Source: Desmonostoc muscorum LEGE 12446 (GTDB taxonomy: Bacteria > Cyanobacteriota > Cyanobacteriia > Cyanobacteriales > Nostocaceae). Taken from it: a stretch of DNA of 64,000 nt. Positions within the stretch are counted from its first letter, which is position 1; each line of letters starts with the position of its first letter. Both the position numbers and the translations under genes were made by a program. The DNA lies in the NCBI RefSeq assembly GCF_015207005.2, contig NZ_JADEXS020000001.1, forward strand, positions 8,021,001 through 8,085,000, given 5' to 3'. Shown piece after piece: positions 1 through 8,673 of the stretch. The notes under the pieces were generated by a model, which worked only from the letters and a program-made list of their open reading frames with translations, made no database searches and was not told where the DNA came from.

Positions 1-1
1 G

Positions 2-766
2 TTATTACGTTTTGTGTCTGTTGCAGATACAGGAACCGGCGCTAAAGGACAGTATGCTGTGGCTGGGGCAATGAATTTTTATCACAAACAAAATCCTTAC
101 AATTTAGTCGTTTTAGCTGGAGATAACATTTACAATAACGGCGAAATTGAGAAAATTAGTGCAGTTTTTGAGCGTCCTTATCAAGGTTTACTCAAGCAAG
201 GTGTCAAATTTCAAGCTTGTTTAGGTAATCACGATATTCGGACTGCAAATGGCGAACCACAGCTGAAGTATGTCGGCTTTAATATGAACGGAAGACGATA
301 TTATACATTTCGCCGTGGAACTGTACAATTTTTCGCTTTAGATACTAATAGTAATGCTGATTGGAAAAACCAGCTAGCTTGGTTAGAAAAAGAATTAAGT
401 CGCAGTAATGCAGCTTGGAAAGTTGTATTTGGTCATCATCCAATTTATGCATCTGGTGTTTATGGAAGTAATCCAGAGTTTATTAAAACTTTTACTCCGC
501 TGTTTGAAAAATACGGTGTTCAAGTTTATATCAATGGACACGAACATCATTATGAACGCACGCGTGCAATTAATGGAACGACTTATTTAGTTACTGGTGG
601 GGGTGCTGGTACGCGTCCTGTAGGGCGTTCCGAGTGGACAGAATATTCTGCCGAGAGGTTGAGTTTTGCGGCGTATGAAGTGTATCCAGATAGAATAGAA
701 GTAAGTGCGATCGCTACTGATAATCGCATCTTTGATAAAGGTATTATTCAATTAAAATCGGCGTAG
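2..766 (+). CDS. Metallophosphoesterase (purple acid phosphatase-like), 5' end missing
   Basis: This is a calcineurin-like phosphoesterase that hydrolyses phosphomonoesters or diesters at a dinuclear metal centre; the substrate is unknown. The visible part carries the family metal motifs in order: DTGTG near the start, GDN, GNHD, GHHP and GHEHHYE. The frame is open to the left edge (codons LLRF precede the first GTG), so the true start and probably a signal peptide lie upstream of the window; the GTG at 14 is unlikely to be the start. A GAF gene follows after 7 bases, so the two are probably cotranscribed. The family call is firm from the motifs; the substrate is not known. Confidence 0.85.
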   Translation, partial: LLRFVSVADTGTGAKGQYAVAGAMNFYHKQNPYNLVVLAGDNIYNNGEIEKISAVFERPYQGLLKQGVKFQACLGNHDIRTANGEPQLKYVGFNMNGRRYYTFRRGTVQFFALDTNSNADWKNQLAWLEKELSRSNAAWKVVFGHHPIYASGVYGSNPEFIKTFTPLFEKYGVQVYINGHEHHYERTRAINGTTYLVTGGGAGTRPVGRSEWTEYSAERLSFAAYEVYPDRIEVSAIATDNRIFDKGIIQLKSA

Positions 767-773
767 TTAGACA

Positions 774-1307
774 ATGAATCAGCCAGATATTCCTGCTGCA
801 ATCGCCAATATTATAGAATCATCTCCAACACCGGATGTTCTATTTTCTGAACTGTTACCGGCTGTGGGTGAGTTTTTGCAGTGCGATCGATGTTTTCTAT
901 ATTTACACAATCCCCAGAGGAATCTTGGTAGAGTTGCCTTTTGTTGGGTTCGCACACCAGATTTTCCGACAATTTATACTGAAAATTGGCAACCGCAACC
1001 CCTATCTTTTTCAGATGAAGATCCGATGTTTGCCGCTGCACTGCATGGCAAACCCTCAATCTTTGTAGAAGATGTGGAAACGGCTGATTCTAAAATTTTA
1101 AATCGCAAATTTGAACAGGATAATTTTGGGCATCGCGCCCTGATTCATGCCCATATTCAACAGGATGGTCAACTCTGGGGTGTTTTACAACCATGCATTT
1201 TTGGTCATCCCAGAATTTGGACTGAGTATGAACGGGTGGTGATTAATAATATTGTGCAAAAAATCACACCTTTGACAGTTGATTATGTCAAGTCTGCTTT
1301 TGATTAG
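774..1307 (+). CDS. Small GAF-domain protein
   Basis: A 177-residue protein that is essentially a single GAF domain. It has the typical core (CDRCFLYLHNP near residue 37) and the late LWGVLQP strand. No kinase, cyclase or DNA-binding part is attached, so it may bind a small ligand or act as a partner for another signalling protein. The 7-base gap after the phosphoesterase gene suggests one transcript. No conserved chromophore Cys-His pair is seen in the expected position (AHIQQDGQLWG follows RALIH). Function is unknown beyond the domain. Confidence 0.75.
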   Translation: MNQPDIPAAIANIIESSPTPDVLFSELLPAVGEFLQCDRCFLYLHNPQRNLGRVAFCWVRTPDFPTIYTENWQPQPLSFSDEDPMFAAALHGKPSIFVEDVETADSKILNRKFEQDNFGHRALIHAHIQQDGQLWGVLQPCIFGHPRIWTEYERVVINNIVQKITPLTVDYVKSAFD

Positions 1308-1347
1308 CTGTTTTATGTAACGCTTTATCAGCGTCAGGGTGTGGGTT

Positions 1348-1650
1348 TTAAGCAAGTTCTTTAGGTGACATTTTAATTTCTATTTTTTGATTTAAAGCTG
1401 CTGCAATCCGAGCCAACATAGACAAAGAATGTCCCTCATAGTCAGCATCTTCCAATCGAGCAATGACTGACTGGGTAGTACCGATTAAATCGGCTAGTTG
1501 TTGCTGGGTTAGTCCTTCTTGTTTGCGTGCATCGTAGATGATTTGAGATACTTGAGCATTTAAAGATGATTCTCTAACCATCTGCTGTAATTCTGGATCT
1601 GACTTCATCATTCTTTTAATGATTTTCAGTGCATCATTAGTTTTCTTCAT
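1348..1650 (-). CDS. higA: HigA-type antitoxin with XRE helix-turn-helix
   Basis: A 100-residue protein with a Cro/C1-type helix-turn-helix at about residues 45-75, recognisable by GLTQQQLADLIGTTQSVIARLE. It is the likely antitoxin and autorepressor of the adjacent toxin: it would bind and neutralise HigB and bind the operon promoter. Its start overlaps the end of the toxin gene by 14 bases. Toxin-first order is typical of higBA and unlike relBE. An inverted repeat lies upstream of the toxin. Confidence is high for the HTH antitoxin class and moderate for the exact family name. Confidence 0.82.
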   Translation of the reverse strand: MKKTNDALKIIKRMMKSDPELQQMVRESSLNAQVSQIIYDARKQEGLTQQQLADLIGTTQSVIARLEDADYEGHSLSMLARIAAALNQKIEIKMSPKELA

Positions 1651-2041
1651 CTGTTTCTTCCTCTGGTTCGATATAAGTATGAACTTCTGAATTGAGTATG
1701 AATAAATTTTTGTATGTTAATGCTAAATCAATTTCTGGATCTGGAACTTGGTTATCCTCTTTAATGATGGCATGAGCTAAAATTACTACGTTTTGACCAT
1801 GAAAAAAATATAGAATTCTATACTGTATTCTGACGTGCTTGGCTCTTAGTTCATAAATACCATCACGCAGAAAATCTGCGGCGGGTCGTCTTAATTCAAA
1901 ACCATACTCAGCTAATTGCTCAATTCTGGCGATGCAGTTCGCATATCCCTTACGATCTTGTTTGAGTAATTTGTTTAGCCACTTTAAGACTGGAACTTCT
2001 CCTCTATCATTCTGAAAGAAAATAATCCGTGTTTCTGGCAT
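1637..2041 (-). CDS. higB: HigB/Gp49-type RelE-superfamily toxin
   Basis: A 134-residue protein resembling the phage Gp49-like HigB family, which are RelE-fold mRNA interferases acting at the ribosome. The diagnostic region is about residues 58-95: LRDGIYELRAKH, then VRIQYRILYFFHG, then VILAHAIIKE. The usual domain ends near residue 100; this protein has an acidic tail (EPEEETDEEN). It is the first gene of a two-gene operon with the antitoxin, which starts inside its last codons. The system lies directly beside a Septu-like pair transcribed the other way, making a small defence or stability patch. Activity cannot be judged from sequence. Confidence 0.82.
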   Translation of the reverse strand: MPETRIIFFQNDRGEVPVLKWLNKLLKQDRKGYANCIARIEQLAEYGFELRRPAADFLRDGIYELRAKHVRIQYRILYFFHGQNVVILAHAIIKEDNQVPDPEIDLALTYKNLFILNSEVHTYIEPEEETDEEN

Positions 2042-2075
2042 TGTCTGGGATAAGGTTACGCATACTAGGAATTTT

Positions 2076-2091
2076 ATCGCAAAAATGCGAT
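2076..2091. promoter_or_regulatory. Inverted repeat upstream of higBA, candidate HigA operator
   Basis: ATCGCA, AAAA, TGCGAT form a perfect 6-bp inverted repeat 35 bases upstream of the toxin start. Position and symmetry fit an autoregulatory operator for the HTH antitoxin. It is short, so chance is possible. Confidence 0.4.
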
Positions 2092-2201
2092 TTCAGTGAG
2101 CGGGCTTTCGTTACAAAAAATTAGATATTCTTTGTGCAGGAAAGGAGTAGCTATAGAATGGTCATTTCATCGAATAAATTACGTTCAGCATTATTAAAAC
2201 T

Positions 2202-3461
2202 ATGAAAGTCAAGCGCTTGAAAATGGAATCATTCCGTGGAATAGGTGATTTGACGCTAGAGTTTGATGAAATGAGTCCAACGGTGCTTATTGGTATCAAC
2301 GGTGTGGGAAAATCGAGTATTCTTGATTGTATAGCTATACTCCTATCTCATCTAATAGCTAGAAGTCAATTTGACTATACTGCTGAACGTTATTTTCAAG
2401 AAGATGATATCAAAAATAAATATAAAAAAACGCGGAATGAAATTACAATTTTACTCTTATATCGGCAATTAACTTGGTCTTTAACAGCACTTCGCCAACA
2501 AGAAACTACAGAGATAAACAATGATCTTACAGAGTTAATAGCAGCAATTGAAGATGACGATATATATAAACAATTAGAAGGCGGTGAAAACACCAACATA
2601 CCTCTGGCAGTTTACTACCCTGTAAATCGAGCAGTTTTTGATATTCGTTTAAAAATCAAGGAAAATGTAAACCAACTATATTTAGACCCCTACAAAAAGG
2701 CACTAACAGGGATAAGTATTGATTTCGGCTACTTATTTCAATGGTTTAGAGAACGCGAAGATTTGGAGAACGAAGAACGACGAGATAATCCTGCTCACAG
2801 AGATAAACAGTTAGAAGCAGTGCGACAAGCTATATATTTGTTAATTCCTGATTTTTATAATTTACGAGTACGGCGTTCGCCCTTGAGAATGACTGTCAGA
2901 AAACAAGGTGAGGAACTTATAGTCAATCAGCTATCTGATGGTGAAAAATGCTTGCTGGCAATGGTGGGAGATTTAGCAAGACGATTGGCGATCGCCAACC
3001 CTAGTTTACCAGATCCACTCCAAGGTAGTGGCGTTGTTTTAATTGATGAAATTGAACTACATTTACACCCAAAATGGCAACGAGAAATTATTCCAGCTTT
3101 GACAAGAACATTTCCCAATTGTCAATTTATTGTCAGTACCCATTCGCCTCAAGTAATTAGCCAAGTTAAGCCGGAAGGAATTTATATTTTAGAAAAAACA
3201 GACGAAGGTGTTATTGCAAAAAAACCAGAAAGTTCTTTTGGAAGAGATAGCAATCGCATATTAGAAGACCTCATGGGTGTTCCAGCACGTCCACAAGAAA
3301 TTAAAGATCGCCTACATGAGTTATTTAGACTCATTGATGAGGGAAATCTTGATGGTGCTAGGCAATTATCTCAGGAAATTGCTGACATTATTGGACAAGA
3401 TGAGCCAGAATTAGTAAAAGCAAGTGTATCTATTCGACGCAAAGAGATTTTGAAGCGGTGA
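2202..3461 (+). CDS. ptuA: PtuA-like AAA/ABC ATPase of a Septu-type defence system
   Basis: A 419-residue ATPase of the OLD/RecF-like ABC class. The Walker A motif GINGVGKS is at residues 31-38, the signature-like LSDGEK at 244-249, the Walker B GVVLIDEIELHLHP at 277-290 and the switch histidine in STHSPQ at 312-317. There is no TOPRIM nuclease domain, and an HNH gene follows with a GTGA overlap, which is the Septu (PtuA plus PtuB) arrangement. In Septu the ATPase is thought to sense phage infection and control the nuclease. The C-terminal 70 residues form a helical tail. The name rests on gene pairing and motifs, not on a search; other two-gene ATPase-HNH systems are possible. Confidence 0.75.
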   Translation: MKVKRLKMESFRGIGDLTLEFDEMSPTVLIGINGVGKSSILDCIAILLSHLIARSQFDYTAERYFQEDDIKNKYKKTRNEITILLLYRQLTWSLTALRQQETTEINNDLTELIAAIEDDDIYKQLEGGENTNIPLAVYYPVNRAVFDIRLKIKENVNQLYLDPYKKALTGISIDFGYLFQWFREREDLENEERRDNPAHRDKQLEAVRQAIYLLIPDFYNLRVRRSPLRMTVRKQGEELIVNQLSDGEKCLLAMVGDLARRLAIANPSLPDPLQGSGVVLIDEIELHLHPKWQREIIPALTRTFPNCQFIVSTHSPQVISQVKPEGIYILEKTDEGVIAKKPESSFGRDSNRILEDLMGVPARPQEIKDRLHELFRLIDEGNLDGARQLSQEIADIIGQDEPELVKASVSIRRKEILKR

Positions 3462-4093
3462 AATATATTAACAAAAGTGAGGAGCCAGAAAGTTTTACTG
3501 ATTGGAAAAACAATGCTAATGATGACTGGGAACCAAGTTGGTCTATTTTTAGTAATCCACAAAAAACTGATGTACATAATTCTTTGTTAAAAGAACAAGG
3601 TTTCATCTGCTGTTACTGTGGAAGACAGATTAATAGTGAAAATAGCCATATTGAACATTTAAAGCCCAGAACAACTTATCCTGAATTAGCGCTAGAATAT
3701 ACAAATCTTTTGGCGTCATGCCAAAAAGATACAGTACCCAAGGAACCTCTGCATTGTGGTAAGAAAAAAGATAAATGGCATGATGAACATCTCTTGGTTT
3801 CGCCTCTAGATATTAACTGTGCAGAGTTTTTTAGATACACTGATGATGGACAGATTTTGGCGACAAATAATTCAGAAAAGCAATTACCTGCTAAAACAAC
3901 AATTGATAAACTCGGATTCAATATTGACAAACTGATAGATTTACGTGCAAAAGCTCTTGAGCCAATATTGGAAATCATCAACACAATTACAGACGAAGAA
4001 AGGCAAGACTTGATTCTAGGCTACAGTGAAACTGATTCTAGAGGACATTACGAAGAGTTTTGTGCTGCGATTATCTATTTACTAAAGAATTAG
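3458..4093 (+). CDS. ptuB: PtuB-like HNH nuclease (TIGR02646-like)
   Basis: A 211-residue HNH-type nuclease. Zinc and active-site residues are visible: CCYC at 51-54, the HIEHLKP motif at 64-70, Asn83 in YTNLLASC and a second Cys/His group HCGKKKD at 99-105. This matches the TIGR02646-type proteins that serve as PtuB in Septu defence. It starts with GTG at 3458, overlapping the ATPase stop as GTGA, so the pair is translationally coupled. It would cut nucleic acid when released or activated by PtuA. All key residues look intact, so the system could be functional. Confidence 0.77.
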   Translation: MKYINKSEEPESFTDWKNNANDDWEPSWSIFSNPQKTDVHNSLLKEQGFICCYCGRQINSENSHIEHLKPRTTYPELALEYTNLLASCQKDTVPKEPLHCGKKKDKWHDEHLLVSPLDINCAEFFRYTDDGQILATNNSEKQLPAKTTIDKLGFNIDKLIDLRAKALEPILEIINTITDEERQDLILGYSETDSRGHYEEFCAAIIYLLKN

Positions 4094-4296
4094 GCGTTGC
4101 ATAAATGCGGGATGAATTGAGATTTTTGGCAAAGGCTAAAGGTAGATTCTTTGCGCCTTTGCGCCTTTGCGTGAGGTAAAAATCATCCCCAGATTCAGCA
4201 ATGCCAAGAATTAATTTTGATTCAGTCAACTATGTCCGTAGGCATATAATTCAAATTATACTAAATAATATCAACTTAATTCTCATCAAAAACTAT

Positions 4297-4590
4297 ATGA
4301 TTCTTGAGGCTGTGATGCTTCATGTTAAACCCGGTTTGGAATCCGATTTTGAAAGTGATTTCAAAAAAGCTTCTAAAATTATTTCCTCAATTAAAGGATA
4401 TTTATCCCATGAGTTGCACAGATGCATAGAAGTCCAAGGAAAATATTTATTACTTGTAAGGTGGGAAAGTTTAGAATCTCATACTGTGGGATTTCGAGGT
4501 TCTGCTGAATATCAAGAGTGGAAGAAACTTCTGCATCATTTTTACGATCCATTTCCCACAGTTGAACACTTTCATGAAGTTGAAATATAG
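4297..4590 (+). CDS. Antibiotic biosynthesis monooxygenase (ABM) fold protein
   Basis: A short ferredoxin-like alpha/beta protein of the ABM family (small monooxygenases and related proteins). The start is placed at ATG 4297 (MILEAVMLHVKPG), because the family begins directly with this strand; the frame is open back to 4201, but that extra stretch is AT-rich and looks noncoding. Typical features are the first strand ending in VKPG, the central LLLVRWES and the final PTVEHFHEV strand. No cofactor is expected in this family. It sits alone between the Septu pair and the helicase. Substrate unknown. A second ABM protein lies at 31367-31666. Confidence 0.7.
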   Translation: MILEAVMLHVKPGLESDFESDFKKASKIISSIKGYLSHELHRCIEVQGKYLLLVRWESLESHTVGFRGSAEYQEWKKLLHHFYDPFPTVEHFHEVEI

Positions 4591-4617
4591 TAGGGTAGCA
4601 CAGCTGTGCTACCCTAC
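4590..4617. repeat. Perfect 28-bp intergenic palindrome
   Basis: GTAGGGTAGCACAG followed by its exact complement. An identical copy occurs at 49456-49483, and related palindromes with different stems occur elsewhere in the window. It lies between convergent genes and could also act as a bidirectional terminator. Confidence 0.8.
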
Positions 4618-4636
4618 AAAAATGACATATTTCTTA

Positions 4637-6958
4637 CTAGACTTTTTGCAACTGTGCTACTCTTGGGTCAACAATTTTTTGCCCCAAACTGGCAAATTTA
4701 ATCGCCACAGACATCTTATTTCCTGTTCCGAAAACATGCGTTATTTCACCTAGTCCAAAGGTTTTATGTAATACCCGATCGCCTACTTGCCAATTTTGCG
4801 CTGTGTCTGGCTTCACGCTAGGATTATAGGCATTTTTGGTATAACTTTGACGACTGCCGCGTTGTGTCGCTAATAACTCTTCTGGTAATTCGTCGAGAAA
4901 TTGCGATCGCATTGCTGGTTCACGAGAACCATACAAACGGCGTTCACGCGCATGTGATAAATACAACCGTTCTTGGGCGCGAGTAATCCCCACATAACAC
5001 AGGCGGCGTTCTTCTTCCAAAGATGCGGGATCACTTAGGGAACGATAACCAGGAAATAGTCCCTGTTCTAATCCCACCAAAAATACAACGGGAAATTCCA
5101 AACCTTTGGAAGCGTGCAAAGTCATCAAAGAAACGGCTGTTTGTCCTTCTTTTAAGTTATCCAAATCGGAACTCAGGGCAGCACTACTCAGAAAATCTCG
5201 CAGTGAAACCTCTTCATTTTCTTCTTGAAATTGTAGTGCAGCGTTGTAAAGTTCCTGGACGTTTTGCACTCTATCTGTGGCTTCATCTGTGCCTTGATTC
5301 ATCAAATCTTGAACGTAGCCAGAATCTTCTAGTATTCCTTGCAAAACCTCAGTCACGGGAAGCGTGGCGATTTGTCCTTGCCAACGGCTAATCATTTCGG
5401 CAAAGTTATTTACAGCTTTTGTTGCCCGTCCAGCTAATGTATTAACTGATGTTTCATCGCTGAGTATTTCCCACAAAGTCGTCCCTAATTGTTGAGAAGC
5501 GTTCACTAAAGCATCAATGGTGGTTTTGCCAATTCCGCGCCGGGGAGTATTGATAACTCGCAATAAACTTACTGTATCCGCTGGGTTGGCGATCGCTCTT
5601 AAATAAGCGACGACATCTTTAATTTCTTTGCGATCGTAAAACCTCATTCCGCCCACAACTGTGTAAGGAATTTGATATTTCACCAACAATTCCTCAAAGG
5701 GACGAGATTGGGCATTTGTCCGATAAAGTATGGCAAAACTACCCCAGTTCAATTCGGGATTTTGCTGTTGTAAAGTGCTAATTTGATTGATGACAAATGC
5801 AGCTTCTGCTAGTTCTTCATCGGCTTTGTGACAATAAATTGGCTCACCCGCCCCCCGCGTTGGTTTAAGAATTTTATCAATTCTTTGGGTGTTATTTTCA
5901 ATCAGTTCATTAGCCGCTTGCAGAATATTTTCACAAGAACGATAGTTTTCCTCAAGCTTAACCATCGTGCGGGTGTCATCATCTACCAAACCATCGCCAA
6001 AATCTTCCTGAAATCCCAGCAATATGGTGAAATCTGCCATCCGAAAGCTGTAAATCGATTGATCTGCGTCGCCGACAACAAAAACTGAGCGATTTTCCCA
6101 TTCCCATTCGCTCTTTTTGGTTTCACCATTAGTTACCAATAAGTGAATGAGTTGATATTGAGTACGATTAGTATCCTGATATTCATCTACAAGTATATGG
6201 CGAAACTTGCGGTGCCAGTAACCCAAAACTTGCTCGTTTTGTTGAAATAATCTAGTAGGTACGAGAATTAAATCATCAAAGTCGAGAGCATTATTTTGTG
6301 CTAACTTATCTTGATATAAATTATAGACTTGGGCAATTATCCGTCCGCGATAATTTGGTTGTTCTTGTTCAAATTCTTGGGGTGATAAACCTTGGTTTTT
6401 CGCGTTACTGATAGCGTAGCGGACAGAGCGGGCATCAAATTTTTTATCGTCTAAATTTAACTCTTTGTTGACAAGTTCTTTGATGAGAGTCATCACATCT
6501 GATTCATCAAAGATAGAGAAATTGCGATTCCAACGGCGTCCTTTTTCGTCTTGATATTTTTCAATATCAAAGCGGAGAATGCGAGAAAACAGGCTGTGGA
6601 AAGTGCCACACCATAAGTCTTTGATAGTGTTTTTATAAACTTGTGATCGCAATTGTGTTTGTTGGTATTCTGTCAACAAATCATATCGCTGATCGTGTTC
6701 CTTCATTGCCAGTTGCTCCGCAAACAGCCGTTGAATCCGGTCTTTCATTTCCCGTGCGGCTTTGTTAGTAAAAGTAACCGCCAGGATATTTTCTGGATTA
6801 ACACGGTGTTTTAGAATCAGATTTGCAATGCGATAAGTCAGCGCTCGTGTTTTACCCGAACCCGCACCAGCAACGACTAGCAGCGGGCCGCAGTAATGTT
6901 CCACAGCTTGACGTTGGCTGGGGTTTAGGTGACTGAGAAAGTCGATGGTTGTTGTCAT
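4637..6958 (-). CDS. pcrA: ATP-dependent DNA helicase PcrA/UvrD
   Basis: A superfamily 1A 3'-5' DNA helicase for excision repair, replication restart and removal of RecA filaments. The start is set at ATG 6958 (MTTTIDFLSHLNPSQ), giving 773 residues, normal for PcrA; the 17 codons further upstream overlap a dispersed repeat and are not homologous sequence. Motifs in order are AGAGSGKT (30-37), LVDEYQDTN, VFVVGDADQSIYSFR, EENYRSC, MTLHASKGLEF and RLCYVGITRAQERL. The C-terminus has the Tudor-like segment WQVGDRVLHKTFGLGEI typical of PcrA. It is a single gene converging on the ABM gene. Confidence 0.95.
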   Translation of the reverse strand: MTTTIDFLSHLNPSQRQAVEHYCGPLLVVAGAGSGKTRALTYRIANLILKHRVNPENILAVTFTNKAAREMKDRIQRLFAEQLAMKEHDQRYDLLTEYQQTQLRSQVYKNTIKDLWCGTFHSLFSRILRFDIEKYQDEKGRRWNRNFSIFDESDVMTLIKELVNKELNLDDKKFDARSVRYAISNAKNQGLSPQEFEQEQPNYRGRIIAQVYNLYQDKLAQNNALDFDDLILVPTRLFQQNEQVLGYWHRKFRHILVDEYQDTNRTQYQLIHLLVTNGETKKSEWEWENRSVFVVGDADQSIYSFRMADFTILLGFQEDFGDGLVDDDTRTMVKLEENYRSCENILQAANELIENNTQRIDKILKPTRGAGEPIYCHKADEELAEAAFVINQISTLQQQNPELNWGSFAILYRTNAQSRPFEELLVKYQIPYTVVGGMRFYDRKEIKDVVAYLRAIANPADTVSLLRVINTPRRGIGKTTIDALVNASQQLGTTLWEILSDETSVNTLAGRATKAVNNFAEMISRWQGQIATLPVTEVLQGILEDSGYVQDLMNQGTDEATDRVQNVQELYNAALQFQEENEEVSLRDFLSSAALSSDLDNLKEGQTAVSLMTLHASKGLEFPVVFLVGLEQGLFPGYRSLSDPASLEEERRLCYVGITRAQERLYLSHARERRLYGSREPAMRSQFLDELPEELLATQRGSRQSYTKNAYNPSVKPDTAQNWQVGDRVLHKTFGLGEITHVFGTGNKMSVAIKFASLGQKIVDPRVAQLQKV

Positions 6959-6970
6959 AGATGTGAAAAA

Positions 6971-6999
6971 GCGATGTCTACGACGGGCTACGCATACGC
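6971..6999. repeat. 29-bp dispersed GC-rich repeat upstream of pcrA
   Basis: The segment starts GCGATGTCTACG and ends GGCTACGCATACGC. It is related at 24 of 29 positions to the segment inside sbpA at 26588-26616 (opposite strand). It lies 12 bases upstream of the pcrA start, in the 5' leader. Confidence 0.7.
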
Positions 7000-7009
7000 T
7001 AGGCGTCAC

Positions 7010-7366
7010 ATCAATAAAAGTGTGGCTATTGCCCAGGTTACAATATCCTAACGAAACTTGGTCAATAAAGATTCTCTGGCAATGTTCTTAACCAGAATGT
7101 TACTTTATCACGATTGAGGAAATTTTACGCAGGCAATTATTAGACATCTCCAGAAATTAAATATGCGTTACCCAGAACCCTTGTAGAGACGTAGCAGTGC
7201 TACGTCTCTACAAAAACAAAACCCGCCACCCAGGTTAATTAGATACTTCTTAGTCCGCGCAGGCGGACTTCGCTTGTGTAGGCGCGGTTTCCAACCGCCA
7301 GCCGTAATCTAAATTGACACATCTGTGGCAATACTAAGAGAATGTTGATTTTTTTACAGTTTTTGT
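7010..7366. other. Intergenic region with strong hairpin and dispersed repeat
   Basis: No gene seen. It holds a hairpin at 7181-7213 (16-bp perfect arms, TTGTAGAGACGTAGCA, one central base) and at about 7255-7300 a dispersed repeat with GCGGACTTCGCTTGTGTAGG, related to a copy near 57630-57650. Confidence 0.7.
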
Positions 7367-8134
7367 ATGACTACATTCTTTAGTTGGTTTGGGCAATTAC
7401 TTCAATATCTGCGTACTTTGGCAGCAATCGGTATGCTATGTTTGCTTCTGGCGTGGTCACTTCCTGCACAAGCTGCTAGCCGCATTGATCCCCAACTAGA
7501 ACAGCAAGTATTACAAATTATCCGCGAACATCCAGAGGCAATTATCGAATCTGTTCAGGTGTTTCAGCAGCAACAACAACAGAAACTTAATCAAGTACGG
7601 CAAGGATTTTTACAGGATTTAAAAACAAATCCTCAAACAGTGATTGGTGAGTCTCCAACTACAGGTTCAACTAATTCAAAAACTCTGCTCTTGGAATTCT
7701 CAGACTTTGAATGTCCTTACTGTGCTGAGGCGCATAAAACCTTGAAACAATTGTTAGCAAAATACCCAGATAAGCTAAAAGTAGTTTACAAGAATTTACC
7801 GCTAACTTCAATTCATTCTCAAGCGTTGCCAGCAGCAGCAGCAGCTTGGGCAGCATATCAGCAGGGTAAATTTTGGGAATATCATGATGCCCTGTTTACT
7901 AATCAAAAAAAACTGGGCGAGGCATTATATTTAGATATTGGTAAAAACCTGAATTTAGATTTGGCAAAATTTAAACGCGACCAGAATCTTGCCGCTCCTG
8001 CAATTACAAAAGATGTCCAGTTAGCTCAAAAATTGGCTGTTGCTGGCACACCTTTTTTCGTAATTAGTAGTCCAAGTATTTCACGAGTTGTGGAGTTATC
8101 AGATATCGAAAATATATTGGCTGATGCTAAGTAA
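7367..8134 (+). CDS. Exported DsbA-family thiol-disulfide oxidoreductase
   Basis: A 255-residue protein with an N-terminal signal peptide (hydrophobic stretch around residues 19-33, likely cleavage after AQA at 36) and a DsbA/DsbG-like thioredoxin fold. The active site is CPYC at residues 116-119 in FSDFECPYC, and the cis-proline is in GTPFFV near residue 227. It should work in the thylakoid lumen or periplasm, forming or shuffling disulfide bonds. A glutamine-rich helical linker (VFQQQQQQK, about 66-73) separates the signal from the fold. No DsbB/VKOR partner is encoded nearby. The domain assignment is clear; substrates are unknown. Confidence 0.88.
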   Translation: MTTFFSWFGQLLQYLRTLAAIGMLCLLLAWSLPAQAASRIDPQLEQQVLQIIREHPEAIIESVQVFQQQQQQKLNQVRQGFLQDLKTNPQTVIGESPTTGSTNSKTLLLEFSDFECPYCAEAHKTLKQLLAKYPDKLKVVYKNLPLTSIHSQALPAAAAAWAAYQQGKFWEYHDALFTNQKKLGEALYLDIGKNLNLDLAKFKRDQNLAAPAITKDVQLAQKLAVAGTPFFVISSPSISRVVELSDIENILADAK

Positions 8135-8673
8135 ATTGGTGGGTTTGCTAATTAGCTAACATTGTTTAGTCATGAGTCATTAGTCATTGGTCATTGGTCA
8201 TTAGTTTTATACAAAGGACAAAAGACAAATGATTAATGACTCGAAATTTAACAAAGTTTGGGGGTTTAATTCCCCTGCCTCTACAGGCAGAACGTTTTGT
8301 GTCGGGGTTAAATCCCCGTTACAAAACGTAATTACGAATTACGAATTACGAATTATTTTAATGATGTCTAATAAACAGCAATAAACTGGATCAATATCTA
8401 CTGAGTAATTATGCTATTTCCATAGTATTTGTTTAGATATATACTTGATTATTTAACATAAATGTGCGTCTTTAGTTAGAGGTTTTATCCATCAGTAAAC
8501 TGTTGTACTTGAAGCAAGTGTAAGGAGTAGCTTTATGAGGAGTAAGGGGGAGAGATTTTCCTCACTCCTCAGTTCTTAAAGATATGACAAATTCACTGAG
8601 TTATACTAAATTTTGCACTGAAACATCACACCTACTTACTGATATTCCGCCTCAATAAATCGCGTATGACTTG
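8135..8673. other. Gene-free region with two repeat types
   Basis: No convincing coding sequence. It contains period-7-like runs (GTCATTG near 8180-8205), a palindromic element at about 8250-8328 (AACAAAGTTTG at one end, CCCCGTTACAAAAC at the other), and an AATTACG repeat at 8328-8353. A relative of the palindromic element lies inverted at 54435-54517. Confidence 0.65.

Noticed and set aside
774..1307. Lone GAF protein considered as a phytochrome-like photoreceptor
   Set aside because: No Cys-His pair at the chromophore position.
4100..4200. GCGCCTTTGCGCCTTTGCG run considered as part of a gene
   Set aside because: A short repeated noncoding sequence also found (variant) near 49390; no ORF.
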